64,000 bases of DNA. Origin: Thalassotalea nanhaiensis. Lineage in GTDB: Bacteria > Pseudomonadota > Gammaproteobacteria > Enterobacterales > Alteromonadaceae. The DNA is taken from positions 310,001 through 374,000 of the forward strand of contig NZ_CP134146.1 of the NCBI RefSeq assembly GCF_031583575.1. The letters run 5' to 3'. A program made the position numbers and the translations under genes. The notes below the pieces were generated by a model that was not told where the DNA came from, ran no database searches, and saw only the letters and a list, made by a program, of their open reading frames with translations. How positions within the stretch are numbered: the first letter of the stretch is position 1; each line of letters begins with the position of its first letter. Below, piece by piece: positions 54,856 through 63,494 of this stretch.

Positions 54856-57411
54856 TTACTCTTTGCCATTAACGCTAAATGCCTTTGAGAAAAACAACGC
54901 ATTAGCAACTATTTTAGCTGTACCTTGCCAGTAACCTCTGAACACTAAGTTACTGCTACTTGCGATTATCCGGCCTCTGCCAACATTATGAGCAACAATT
55001 GCGGCATTGCCACTTACTTTATCGATCATTTCTGGTGCAGCATAGCCACTCAATAACGGTGAATTTGTAAATCTGGCAACTGTCACAAAAGGCTTTGAAG
55101 GTTGTTCAATGATCACCGTACTATTTTTAAATACCGGTAAGCTATCTTCGCTGTACCCATAAGCAAGCGGGTGGCTTAAATCGAGTTTAGCGGAAAATAT
55201 AGTGCCGGCAATAAGTTTTTGCGCAGCTAAAGAGCTTTTATCTGCATAGCTTAAGTCATGCGTATCAAACAGTCGGTTGATTTCACTTTTGCTGGTAAAA
55301 CTGGCATTGAGTAAATTTTTAGCCGCTAAATATTTTAACGCACGTTTTTGCGCATAAATACTGCCACCTTGCTCTAGCCAAGCTTTTAATTTTTTACTGG
55401 TTCCTTCAGGCATGGTTTTATATTCGCCATCCACCATAATAATGTGGCTATAGGCAGATAAGTCTATTTTAGCTAAACGACTGGTTTCAATAATACTTAC
55501 CGGAATGTTTAAGGTGTTATCAAGGTAATAAAGCATGTGTCCAGCTTCATTAGGCGTAACACCTTGACCACCCATCATAAGTACTTTAACTGGCGCTAAT
55601 GATTTTAAAGAAGGGCTGCCTAAATCGATACCTTTAATTGTTAAACCTGTGCTAATCGCAGTCAGTTCAATAGGTATTTGCTTTTGAATCGATGTTAGCG
55701 TATCAAACCAATTATCAGATTGTTGTAACCCCTGTGATATTACTATGGTACCAGCATTGAAAGTTTCTACTTTTTGGCCGATTTCAGCACTAAATGCCTT
55801 AGTAGCCACCTTAGCTTTAATGCCGCTGTTTAATAATTTATTCAACATTTTTGGTGCTAAATAATTGTCCCATTTAAATGCATAGGCGTAAGCCGGGGCT
55901 GTGGGTGAAACAATTTTTGAATCAACAGGTTGCCATGGGCTTGAAGAGAACTTTACGCTTCTACTGCTTTCTACTTGTACGGCATTAATGTTATAAGCCA
56001 ATGGTAAAGTCCAACCGGATACATCGTAAAAGGTGTTGTCTTTAAAAGACGTAACCCGTTCAAAAATGGTTTTAATTAAACGATATTGATTTTGCTTCAA
56101 CGGAACATAATAACTTGTCCCTTGATTGTAATTACGCAGGTCACCTTGATAGGTCTTTGTTAGCGGGTACGCTTGTATTTGATGCTGATTTAACAAATCA
56201 AGAAATGTATTTAAGCGATAAGAGTCATGTTCTTCATTAAATAAATAACCTGCATAGTCTTCATCGGCGACCAGTTTATCGATGCTTTGGTAAAACTCAT
56301 TTCTATGTTCATGCAATTGAACTTTATTTTCTTTTGCGGCAGTCAAGGTTGAAAACGATGTTAAAACATGGTTTTTAATGCCAAAACCAAATGTTAGCTC
56401 ACCGTTAGCACTGTCGGTTACAAATCCTCGAGAGCTGGCTTGTTCAAATAAAATACCCACGGCAGCATTGATGTCAGGGTAGGTTGAGCCTTTGCCATAA
56501 TAAAAGTCATCAAACCCTTCTTCGCTGTAATATAAGCGATTGTCAGAGTCGAGGGCCTTGGCGTGATAGTTGGCAAATAACTGTGTTAATTCAATTGTTT
56601 TTACTGGTGTTATTGGGTTGTTTCGTGAAGGTACGCCAGGTTGAAAAAAGTAATTGCCATCTTTGCCCATTTCATGAAAATCGGCTAATACGTTAGGTTT
56701 ATAGTAATGGAAATTCTTCACTCGGTTTTGGCTTTCTACTTGCGAAAGTGGTAACCAATCACGGTTTAAATCAAACATAAAGTGATTCGTTCGACCAGAA
56801 GGCCATTGGCGAATATGAGTGCGATGATTAGGATCTGTATTAAAAGATTGATTACGGTTTGAATTTACCCAAGTGGTAAATAAATCCATGCCATCAGGAT
56901 TTAAACTTGGCTCAATAACAACAATGACGTTATTAAGTATGGCATCAATTTCGCTAGAAATAGCCGCTGCTAGTTGATAAGCAACAAGCATTGAGGCATT
57001 GGCGCCAGATATTTCATTACCATGAATACTGTAACCTAACCAAACAACGACAGGAGCATCTGGATCTTGTTTTCCTGTTGCTCTGCGGTCAGCTAAAATT
57101 TTATCCAAATTCTCGATATTAGCTTTACTACTAATTGTTGCCACAACTTGGCGACGATGTTCATTGGTAAAACCAATATCGGTAACATTAACATTGTCGC
57201 TAGATGCTGCTAATGCATCAAAATACTGCATTAACTGATCGTGGCGCACATGTCGGTCGCCAACATTAAATTTTAAAATGGACTCAGGAGTAGGAATATC
57301 TAAGCGATATTTGGTTTGATTGCCAAAGTAGTAATCTAAAGGCTCTGCTTGTACAAGCGCAGTTATAGAAATGCTGCAAAGTATCAAGGCTTTCATTAAT
57401 TTGAACAACAC
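54856..57411 (-). CDS. Secreted M14-family zinc metallopeptidase
   Basis: 851 residues, with an N-terminal signal (MKALILCSISITALVQA). The carboxypeptidase domain holds the zinc motif SIHGNEISGANAS (His and Glu) and a second zinc-side HEMGKDGNYFF; a long C-terminal part (residues ~400-850) has no recognised domain but resembles a glutamine-amidotransferase-like fold (AHMLYYLDNTL... YSHIIMVDGEY). Probably periplasmic or outer-membrane associated and peptide-degrading. The start is GTG, TTG or the ATG at 57396; GGAG favours the first two. Confidence 0.87.
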   Translation of the reverse strand: MLFKLMKALILCSISITALVQAEPLDYYFGNQTKYRLDIPTPESILKFNVGDRHVRHDQLMQYFDALAASSDNVNVTDIGFTNEHRRQVVATISSKANIENLDKILADRRATGKQDPDAPVVVWLGYSIHGNEISGANASMLVAYQLAAAISSEIDAILNNVIVVIEPSLNPDGMDLFTTWVNSNRNQSFNTDPNHRTHIRQWPSGRTNHFMFDLNRDWLPLSQVESQNRVKNFHYYKPNVLADFHEMGKDGNYFFQPGVPSRNNPITPVKTIELTQLFANYHAKALDSDNRLYYSEEGFDDFYYGKGSTYPDINAAVGILFEQASSRGFVTDSANGELTFGFGIKNHVLTSFSTLTAAKENKVQLHEHRNEFYQSIDKLVADEDYAGYLFNEEHDSYRLNTFLDLLNQHQIQAYPLTKTYQGDLRNYNQGTSYYVPLKQNQYRLIKTIFERVTSFKDNTFYDVSGWTLPLAYNINAVQVESSRSVKFSSSPWQPVDSKIVSPTAPAYAYAFKWDNYLAPKMLNKLLNSGIKAKVATKAFSAEIGQKVETFNAGTIVISQGLQQSDNWFDTLTSIQKQIPIELTAISTGLTIKGIDLGSPSLKSLAPVKVLMMGGQGVTPNEAGHMLYYLDNTLNIPVSIIETSRLAKIDLSAYSHIIMVDGEYKTMPEGTSKKLKAWLEQGGSIYAQKRALKYLAAKNLLNASFTSKSEINRLFDTHDLSYADKSSLAAQKLIAGTIFSAKLDLSHPLAYGYSEDSLPVFKNSTVIIEQPSKPFVTVARFTNSPLLSGYAAPEMIDKVSGNAAIVAHNVGRGRIIASSSNLVFRGYWQGTAKIVANALFFSKAFSVNGKE

Positions 57412-57589
57412 AAGGCTCCAAGAATGTTAGGTGAAAATGTACTTAATGACTTAAAATTATAGTCTTTTTAGGGGCTTAACAAAATAGATAATAATAAATA
57501 GCAATTTATTATCAAAAATAAGTGCCTAAACATGATTAAATATTGTGACAAAACTGGCTCTTAGGCGCATAGAATAGTATTATGGCAAC

Positions 57590-57614
57590 ATACTTGAGTT
57601 GTTTAGTAGGGTAT
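57590..57614 (+). promoter_or_regulatory. IscR type-1-like operator upstream of nfuA
   Basis: ATACTTGAG...GGGTAT here fits the 25-base IscR type-1 consensus (ATASTTGACT-RWWWY-AGTCRRSTAT) at 21 of 25 positions by my count. It starts 87 bases before the nfuA ATG. nfuA is an iron-sulfur assembly gene, so IscR control makes sense. Confidence 0.6.
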
Positions 57615-57676
57615 TGCCAATTTTTATAAAGTTTTTAACGTGCTAAACAAAGTAGAACAATTTAATGGATACAAAA

Positions 57677-58255
57677 ATGATTAAGATTTCAGATACCGCA
57701 CAAGAGCATTTCGCTAAGTTATTATCGCAACAAGCAGAAGGCACTTGTATTAGAGTTTTTGTTGTAAACCCTGGTACTGCGCAAGCTGAATGTGGTGTTT
57801 CATACTGCCCTGTTGAAGCTGTTGAGCCAGACGATATTCGTATTGAATATAAGGGCTTTGCTGCATTAGTTGATAAAGATAGTGAAAAGTTCTTAGTTGA
57901 TGCTGAAGTTGACTTTGTTACTGACCAAATGGGTTCACAGTTAACTCTGAAAGCGCCAAATGCCAAGTTACGTAAAGTAGATAATGATGCTCCACTGTTT
58001 GAGCGTGTTAACTACTTTATTCAATCAGAAGTTAATCCACAACTGGCAGGCCATGGCGGTGATTGTCAATTAATGGAAGTTACTGAAGACGGCTACGCTA
58101 TTTTACAGTTTGGCGGTGGGTGTAATGGCTGTAGCCAAATTGATTTAACCGTTAAAGACGGTGTTGAAAAACAACTTATTGAAGTTATGGCTGGTGAAAT
58201 CAAAGGTGTTCGTGATGTGACCGAACATCAACGTGGTGAACACTCGTACTACTAA
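57677..58255 (+). CDS. nfuA: Fe-S biogenesis scaffold/carrier NfuA
   Basis: 192 residues from ATG at 57677, aligning with E. coli NfuA throughout ([12 protein letters not shown]... [10 protein letters not shown]); an ATG four codons upstream is also open. The N-terminal A-type-like domain is degenerate (no three-cysteine set) and the C-terminal Nfu domain has Cys149 and Cys152 in GGGCNGCSQ, which hold a 4Fe-4S cluster. NfuA delivers clusters under stress. Terminator directly downstream. Confidence 0.96.
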   Translation: MIKISDTAQEHFAKLLSQQAEGTCIRVFVVNPGTAQAECGVSYCPVEAVEPDDIRIEYKGFAALVDKDSEKFLVDAEVDFVTDQMGSQLTLKAPNAKLRKVDNDAPLFERVNYFIQSEVNPQLAGHGGDCQLMEVTEDGYAILQFGGGCNGCSQIDLTVKDGVEKQLIEVMAGEIKGVRDVTEHQRGEHSYY

Positions 58256-58277
58256 ACCATATTTCACGATAAACAAT

Positions 58278-58305
58278 AAAAACCAGAGCCTAGCTCTGGT
58301 TTTTT
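58278..58305 (+). terminator. nfuA rho-independent terminator
   Basis: AAAACCAGAGC-cta-GCTCTGGTTTTTT, 23 bases after the nfuA stop. Confidence 0.85.
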
Positions 58306-58520
58306 ACTTCATGGAAGAAGTAATGCAAATCGCCAGGGATGGCAGTAGATTTGTAACTTCATGGAAGAAGGAATGCAAATCGCCAAGGACCATTCCTACG
58401 CATCCTCGGCAATTGCTCCCTGCATTGCTCTAATAAACAACATCCATGTTGAAAATGCGATCACGGCATATACAACTTCCATGTTGAAAACGGCAGTAGA
58501 TTTGTAACTTTATGGACAAA
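58306..58520. repeat. Short interspersed repeat cluster
   Basis: GTAGATTTGTAACTT occurs at 58347-58361 and 58497-58511; ACTTCATGGAAGAAG-AATGCAAATCGCCA occurs at 58306 and 58356; a third ACTTTATGGA is at 58507. CCATGTTGAAAA occurs at 58446 and 58480. Copies are imperfect and unevenly spaced. Confidence 0.65.
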
Positions 58521-58786
58521 GGAATGTCAACCTAACAAGGAGGATAAATTTGAAAAAAAACGCCAAAGACCAGCTATTTAACCCTCATGAATAGTGCATT
58601 AATCACCTCTCGAAAGCCACTGTCCGCCCTAGTTTTACTATCTTTTGTAAGTTTTTTGTTTTATCTGTTTGATTGATTTTTCTGTGTTGTTATTTGTTTG
58701 TAATTTATCGATTTAAATCTATTAATTGGTTTTTACTTGTTTAGTATCGAAAAAATAAACTAATCAGTTAAAAATTAACCGAACCA

Positions 58787-59602
58787 ATGAAGATCAAATT
58801 TATAATAGTTACCGCCTTACTTGCCTCACCGTTAGTTGTCGCAAAAGTAGGTGAGCCACCATCAAACCCACTTGGCTATCTACAAAGTCAATTATCAATA
58901 AAGTCTGGTTTTTATACGGTTCAAAATGGCGCAAAAAATAGCGATTATAAACAACTTGATCCTAGCTTTAGTGGTGTTGATGATACTGTTATTACCTCTG
59001 TTGAAGCCAAAAGCCAATTTACTTGGGGTGGAACTCATCTAATTGCTCATCATGGTTTAAAAAATGCCACTAATAAAGATGGTCAGCAGGTTATTGCCAA
59101 TATGATGTTAAATACTGGCGTTAAACCGATAAAGTTATTTGTGGGTTATGATGAATTATCATACAAGCATGGCGCTACCGAAACTAAGTATCGTTATGGT
59201 GTGGGATTCGGTCTGCCAATTAAAGGTCAGCTGGTTACCGGTTATTTAACCAAGATATATGGCACATTAGAAACTCCCGGCTTAGCAGACTTTGAAGGCG
59301 ATAATGGTTATGCGCTGGCATTAAAAAGCAGTTTCAGCATCACCGATAATATTACATGGGATAGTGCTTTTGAGTATACGTGGGATCGTAAACTTACCAC
59401 ACTTCCATTGCCTGAAAGCCATCCTTTAAGAGTCATTGCTGAAGAAAATTTAAGTAAAGAGTCGTTACGAGTATGCAATAAATTATCATATAAGGTGACC
59501 AGTAATTTTGACCTTGGCCTAGAGTATGTTTATTTAAAAGGTGATGCAGTATTTGTTAAGGATGGCGGGCTATTAGGTGCCTTTGCTGCCTATAAATTTT
59601 AA
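58787..59602 (+). CDS. Exported beta-barrel-like protein of unknown function
   Basis: 271 residues with signal peptide (IKFIIVTALLASPLVVAKV). The mature part alternates short aromatic strands and ends in LLGAFAAYKF with terminal phenylalanine, as in outer-membrane barrels. No family recognised. No clear ribosome site. Convergent with the MFS gene; a hairpin overlaps its stop. Confidence 0.68.
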   Translation: MKIKFIIVTALLASPLVVAKVGEPPSNPLGYLQSQLSIKSGFYTVQNGAKNSDYKQLDPSFSGVDDTVITSVEAKSQFTWGGTHLIAHHGLKNATNKDGQQVIANMMLNTGVKPIKLFVGYDELSYKHGATETKYRYGVGFGLPIKGQLVTGYLTKIYGTLETPGLADFEGDNGYALALKSSFSITDNITWDSAFEYTWDRKLTTLPLPESHPLRVIAEENLSKESLRVCNKLSYKVTSNFDLGLEYVYLKGDAVFVKDGGLLGAFAAYKF

Positions 59603-59620
59603 TGATTTATAGGCTGTTTT
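59588..59620. terminator. Terminator overlapping both convergent stops
   Basis: GCCTATAAAT-tttaatg-ATTTATAGGC followed by TGTTTTT. The stem includes the ends of both the 58787 and 59607 genes. Confidence 0.65.
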
Positions 59621-60854
59621 TACGGTTTTTATAATGCCAAATACACACGAATAACATAATAGCAATAAATGGCAATGTACTATAAATCACTATTTCCCAG
59701 CTTTGGGTGAATAGCAACCAACCTGCCAACAAAGATGCTAAGCCTTGCACAGTAAAAATACTAAAATCATTTAAGGCTTGTACCTTAAAGCGTTCATTGC
59801 CTCGATAGCTTTCAGGTAATAACACCGTGCCGGTAATAAATAAGAAATTCCAACCAATGCCCAGTAATACCATCGCCCACCAGTAATGCATTACCTGTTG
59901 GCCATCTAATGCAACAATTGTCACTACGGCAAACATTACTGTTCCTACAATTAACACCTTTGCACTATTAAAGCGTTTAATTAATGCACCAGTAAATAGA
60001 GAAGGTAAAAACATGGCGGCAATATGGCTTTGAATAACCCATTTAGTATCTATTAATGAATGACCATCCATTGCATGCATGCTTAGAGGTGTTGCTGTCA
60101 TGACGAAGCTCATCAAGCCGTAACCGATTGCTGACGAAAGTAAAGCGATAACAAATATAGGCTGTTTGATAATTTGTTTGAGCGGTCTATCTTGGTCAAT
60201 TTGAACGTTACTTTGCTTGGCGTTAGGATCAGTAAACAATTGAAACACAAGCAACGAAATTAATAACAGGATTAAAAGACCTAAAAATGATCCCGCGTAT
60301 CCATGCGGAGCTGTTATCCAATCTTTCGCCATTAGAGCTATTTCAGGCCCTATCATGGCCGCAAATATTCCGGAGAGCATTAGTGCAGATATAACTTTAG
60401 CGGCGTTATCAGGGCTCACACTTTCAAGAGCAGCGAAACGCATTTGCTGAGCAAATGCCATGCTGGAACCCATTAAAAATGTTGCTAATATAAATAAATT
60501 AAAGCTGGCGGTCACGGCACTGAACATAGCGGTTAACGTGCCAACAATAGCAATGATAAAGCCAATGTTTGTTGCTCTTTTACGACCGAATTTACTCGAC
60601 AATTTAGAGACTAAAAAGGTGCTTGCTGCCATGCCTAAAATCATTATGGTCATTGGTAATGTCGCAAGGCTGGGGTCGGGAGCAATTTTGCTCGCCAAAA
60701 TCCCACCGATGAATGTAATGGTAGGAGTAATACACATTAATAATGGCATGGTAAAAAAAAGCACTGCCACATTACGGGGTAGATTCAATACTTTTGTTAT
60801 TGTTAATAAAGCAATAACCATTGCCACTACTATCAATGCAAGAGTGATAAACAT
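59607..60854 (-). CDS. MFS transporter
   Basis: 415 residues, about 12 segments. MFS motif A-like SSKFGRKRATNIGF lies in the helix 2-3 loop, and the second half begins around residue 215 after a hydrophilic linker (DPNAKQSNVQIDQDRPLK). Probably a drug or metabolite exporter; substrate unknown. 39 bases after the MATE gene on the same strand. Confidence 0.87.
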   Translation of the reverse strand: MFITLALIVVAMVIALLTITKVLNLPRNVAVLFFTMPLLMCITPTITFIGGILASKIAPDPSLATLPMTIMILGMAASTFLVSKLSSKFGRKRATNIGFIIAIVGTLTAMFSAVTASFNLFILATFLMGSSMAFAQQMRFAALESVSPDNAAKVISALMLSGIFAAMIGPEIALMAKDWITAPHGYAGSFLGLLILLLISLLVFQLFTDPNAKQSNVQIDQDRPLKQIIKQPIFVIALLSSAIGYGLMSFVMTATPLSMHAMDGHSLIDTKWVIQSHIAAMFLPSLFTGALIKRFNSAKVLIVGTVMFAVVTIVALDGQQVMHYWWAMVLLGIGWNFLFITGTVLLPESYRGNERFKVQALNDFSIFTVQGLASLLAGWLLFTQSWEIVIYSTLPFIAIMLFVCIWHYKNRKNSL

Positions 60855-60893
60855 TTAACAATAAACCTTAGGATTAACCAAACTCAGTGTACC

Positions 60894-62237
60894 TTAGCAA
60901 AAACGGTGTTTGTTTTTATTAAAGTGGTAAAAAAGAGTAACGCCACGCGCCACCATAAATAGACAAAACGCTGCCCATATACCATGATTTCCGTAGCCTT
61001 GTAGGATGAACCAGCATGGAAAAAAGCAGACAAATGTTGAAATTACCATTGAATTTCGCATCGTTGCAGCTTCAGTTAAACCGATATACACACCGTCATA
61101 TAAATAACACCAACAAGCGAGTATTGGTAAAGCAATTATCCAGGGCAAAAACTCACTGGCATAGCTAACTACGTCAGGTATGTCAGATAACATGTTAATA
61201 AACGCTAAGCCGAATAGATAAAAGAACAAACTATACACAATCGCAAAAGCAAAGTTATATTTCAACGCTGTATTGACCGCGAGAGATAATGCGCTTGCAT
61301 CTTTTGCCCCTTTTGCTCGTCCAACCCTTGCTTCGGCGCCATAAGCAATGCCGTCTAAACCAAACGAAATAAGCAGTAAAAAATTAAGCAAAATTGCATT
61401 AGCGGCAACTACGGTATCACCTAATCTTGCCCCTTGAAAAGTAATAAAGACAAAACAAATTTCTAAGCACAATGTCCGTATCACAATATCGCGGTTAAGT
61501 TTTAAATACGGGCTGAAATCTGCTTTGCTAAACAAGGTGTTTTTAGTATCAGCTAAGGTTTTAACCAAATCTCGATGGTGAATGTTCAGAGTTTTTGCGA
61601 CAAAGTATAAACCTAACAGTAAGCTTGAATATTCAGCAATTAATGTTGCAACGGCTATACCCATTATTTGCCAATTAAAGCCTAAGACAAACAGTAAATC
61701 CAAACTTAAATTAACAACGTTGGTGACAATTAACAGCCACATAGCAAGTTTGGCTTTATGTAAGCCCAGTAACCAACCTAAAATCACTAAATTTGCTAAT
61801 GCAGCAGGGAAACCCCATATTCTGATTTCAGTGTATTGGCGGGCATAAAATTGCACTTGTTCGCTGCCACCAGATAACCATAACGATGCATTTATATAAG
61901 GCGCTTGCAGTACAATCATTATAAGGCCAATAATAAAGGCAACAACTAAACCTCGACTTAATACCAGAAGTATTTGCTGACGGTCGTCACTACCATAAGC
62001 TTGTGCAGCAAGGCCTGAGGTAGACATCCGTAAAAAACCACAAAACCAAGTGATAAAAGTGATGATCATTGCACCAACAGCGGTGGCACCTAAAAAGTAA
62101 GCTTCAGGCAAATGACCAATTACGCCAGTATCTACCAAGCCCAATAACGGCACAGTAATATTGGATAAAATCATTGGAATGGCGAGCGCAAATAACGCCT
62201 TCCGCTCCTGTTGTTGCTTGGTTGCTGTCAATGCCAC
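60894..62237 (-). CDS. MATE-family transporter, DinF-like
   Basis: 447 residues, about 12 segments. Start region IPMILSNITVPLLGLVDTGVIGHLP is the DinF/MATE signature, with a second-half counterpart (GARLGDTVVAANAILLNFLLLISFGLDGIAYGAEARVGRA). Frame opens at GTG 62237, but AAGG lies 7 bases before TTG at 62231, which may be the true start. Distinct from the MATE gene at 16888. Confidence 0.87.
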   Translation of the reverse strand: MALTATKQQQERKALFALAIPMILSNITVPLLGLVDTGVIGHLPEAYFLGATAVGAMIITFITWFCGFLRMSTSGLAAQAYGSDDRQQILLVLSRGLVVAFIIGLIMIVLQAPYINASLWLSGGSEQVQFYARQYTEIRIWGFPAALANLVILGWLLGLHKAKLAMWLLIVTNVVNLSLDLLFVLGFNWQIMGIAVATLIAEYSSLLLGLYFVAKTLNIHHRDLVKTLADTKNTLFSKADFSPYLKLNRDIVIRTLCLEICFVFITFQGARLGDTVVAANAILLNFLLLISFGLDGIAYGAEARVGRAKGAKDASALSLAVNTALKYNFAFAIVYSLFFYLFGLAFINMLSDIPDVVSYASEFLPWIIALPILACWCYLYDGVYIGLTEAATMRNSMVISTFVCFFPCWFILQGYGNHGIWAAFCLFMVARGVTLFYHFNKNKHRFC

Positions 62238-62370
62238 ACCTTGGGTAGAAAATAATTATGTTTTTATTAGCAGAATCAATCAAATGACTCTATTCTGAAA
62301 GTAACATAGCGGTTACCATTACTATGAAAGTTAACGAGTATATAATACGGGATCTAACGAAATATTATCT

Positions 62371-63420
62371 ATGAAAAATACATTATTTGTAATTTTACTC
62401 TCAATGTTCTCTTCTTTTGCGCAAGCGACTGTTGTTTTGGTCTATCACCATGTAAGCGAGAAAACGCCGAAAAGTACATCAATCACTCCGACACAGTTTG
62501 AACTACATCTCAATTATTTTAAAGATAATGATTTTAAAGTGATCCCACTATCTGAAATGGTTGATAAGCTAAAAGCTAAACAACCGCTGGAGGATAGAAC
62601 GATCGTTATCACCTTCGATGATGGCTATAGCGATATTTTAACCAATGGCCATCCGTTATTACAAAAATTTGGCTACCCATATACTATGTTTATTAACCCA
62701 AATACAGTACCCAACAAAAGTGGTATGTATTTAGATTGGGCTCAAATAAAACAAATGTCTGATGACGGTGTGATAATTGCTAACCATGGTTTAGTACACG
62801 ATTCTTTAATTAAAGCGCCTAAAGGAGTAGATGCACAAACATGGCTTGAGAAAAAGCTGGATGAATTGCAGCAATCGGAGCAAATAATTAAAAATAAAGT
62901 AGATCAAAATTGGAAATACTTTGCTCTACCTTACGGAGAATATACCCCACAAGCGCAGCAACAGTTGGCTTCATTGGGCTATGCTGTTTTTACTCAACAA
63001 TCTGGCCCTGTAGGCGACACTACTGATATTACTGCGATACCACGTTTTCCCGCCTCAATGCCTTATGACCAACTTGGGCCGTTAAAAGATAAGCTAAATT
63101 CATTGGCTTTTACTGTGTCCGCGAAAAGCCAAAGAGCGCAAACAATAGTGCCTTTTGGTGAGCAACCTGACAAAACGGTGGAAGTAAGCCTTAATGACTT
63201 TTATCCCAACATGCTTGCATGTTTCATTGCTGGTGGTGGTAAAGCAGAAATCACTTGGCAAGGAGAAGAAAGTTTTACCATGAATTTTGACGCTAACTTT
63301 AAACCGGGTAGAAATCGCAGTAATTGCACTGCACCGAGTATTTCAAAACCGGGTAGGTTTTATTGGTATTCAAGGCCTTGGTTTGTACCAAAAGCAGATG
63401 GAAGTTGGTATACCGATTAA
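62371..63420 (+). CDS. Secreted polysaccharide deacetylase-family protein
   Basis: 349 residues. Signal peptide FVILLSMFSSFAQA; NodB domain with VLVYHHVSE, VITFDDGYSDIL (catalytic aspartates) and IANHGLVHDSL (zinc histidines). Related to PgaB-type N-deacetylases. C-terminal ~130 residues look like a beta domain. Substrate unknown. A palindrome terminator follows. Confidence 0.87.
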   Translation: MKNTLFVILLSMFSSFAQATVVLVYHHVSEKTPKSTSITPTQFELHLNYFKDNDFKVIPLSEMVDKLKAKQPLEDRTIVITFDDGYSDILTNGHPLLQKFGYPYTMFINPNTVPNKSGMYLDWAQIKQMSDDGVIIANHGLVHDSLIKAPKGVDAQTWLEKKLDELQQSEQIIKNKVDQNWKYFALPYGEYTPQAQQQLASLGYAVFTQQSGPVGDTTDITAIPRFPASMPYDQLGPLKDKLNSLAFTVSAKSQRAQTIVPFGEQPDKTVEVSLNDFYPNMLACFIAGGGKAEITWQGEESFTMNFDANFKPGRNRSNCTAPSISKPGRFYWYSRPWFVPKADGSWYTD

Positions 63421-63425
63421 ATGAA

Positions 63426-63479
63426 AAAGGGGTCAGTGATATTTACCATTTATGATTGGTAAATATCACTGACCCCTTT
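63426..63479. terminator. Long palindromic terminator of the GGGGTCAG family, copy 2
   Basis: AAAGGGGTCAGTGATATTTACCA (63426-63448) and its exact reverse complement (63457-63479), 23-base perfect arms around an 8-base loop. Near-identical to the element after trpS. Confidence 0.78.
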
Positions 63480-63494
63480 ATCTATATTCGTATT

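Larger units (their letters stand above)
58256..58786. other. 531-base intergenic region with short repeats
   Basis: Holds the nfuA terminator, the repeat block 58306-58520 and an AT-rich leader (58620-58786) with no recognised gene. Confidence 0.6.

Noticed and set aside
58306-58520. Possible CRISPR-like array
   Set aside because: Repeats are imperfect, unequal in spacing and only two or three in number, and no cas gene is near.
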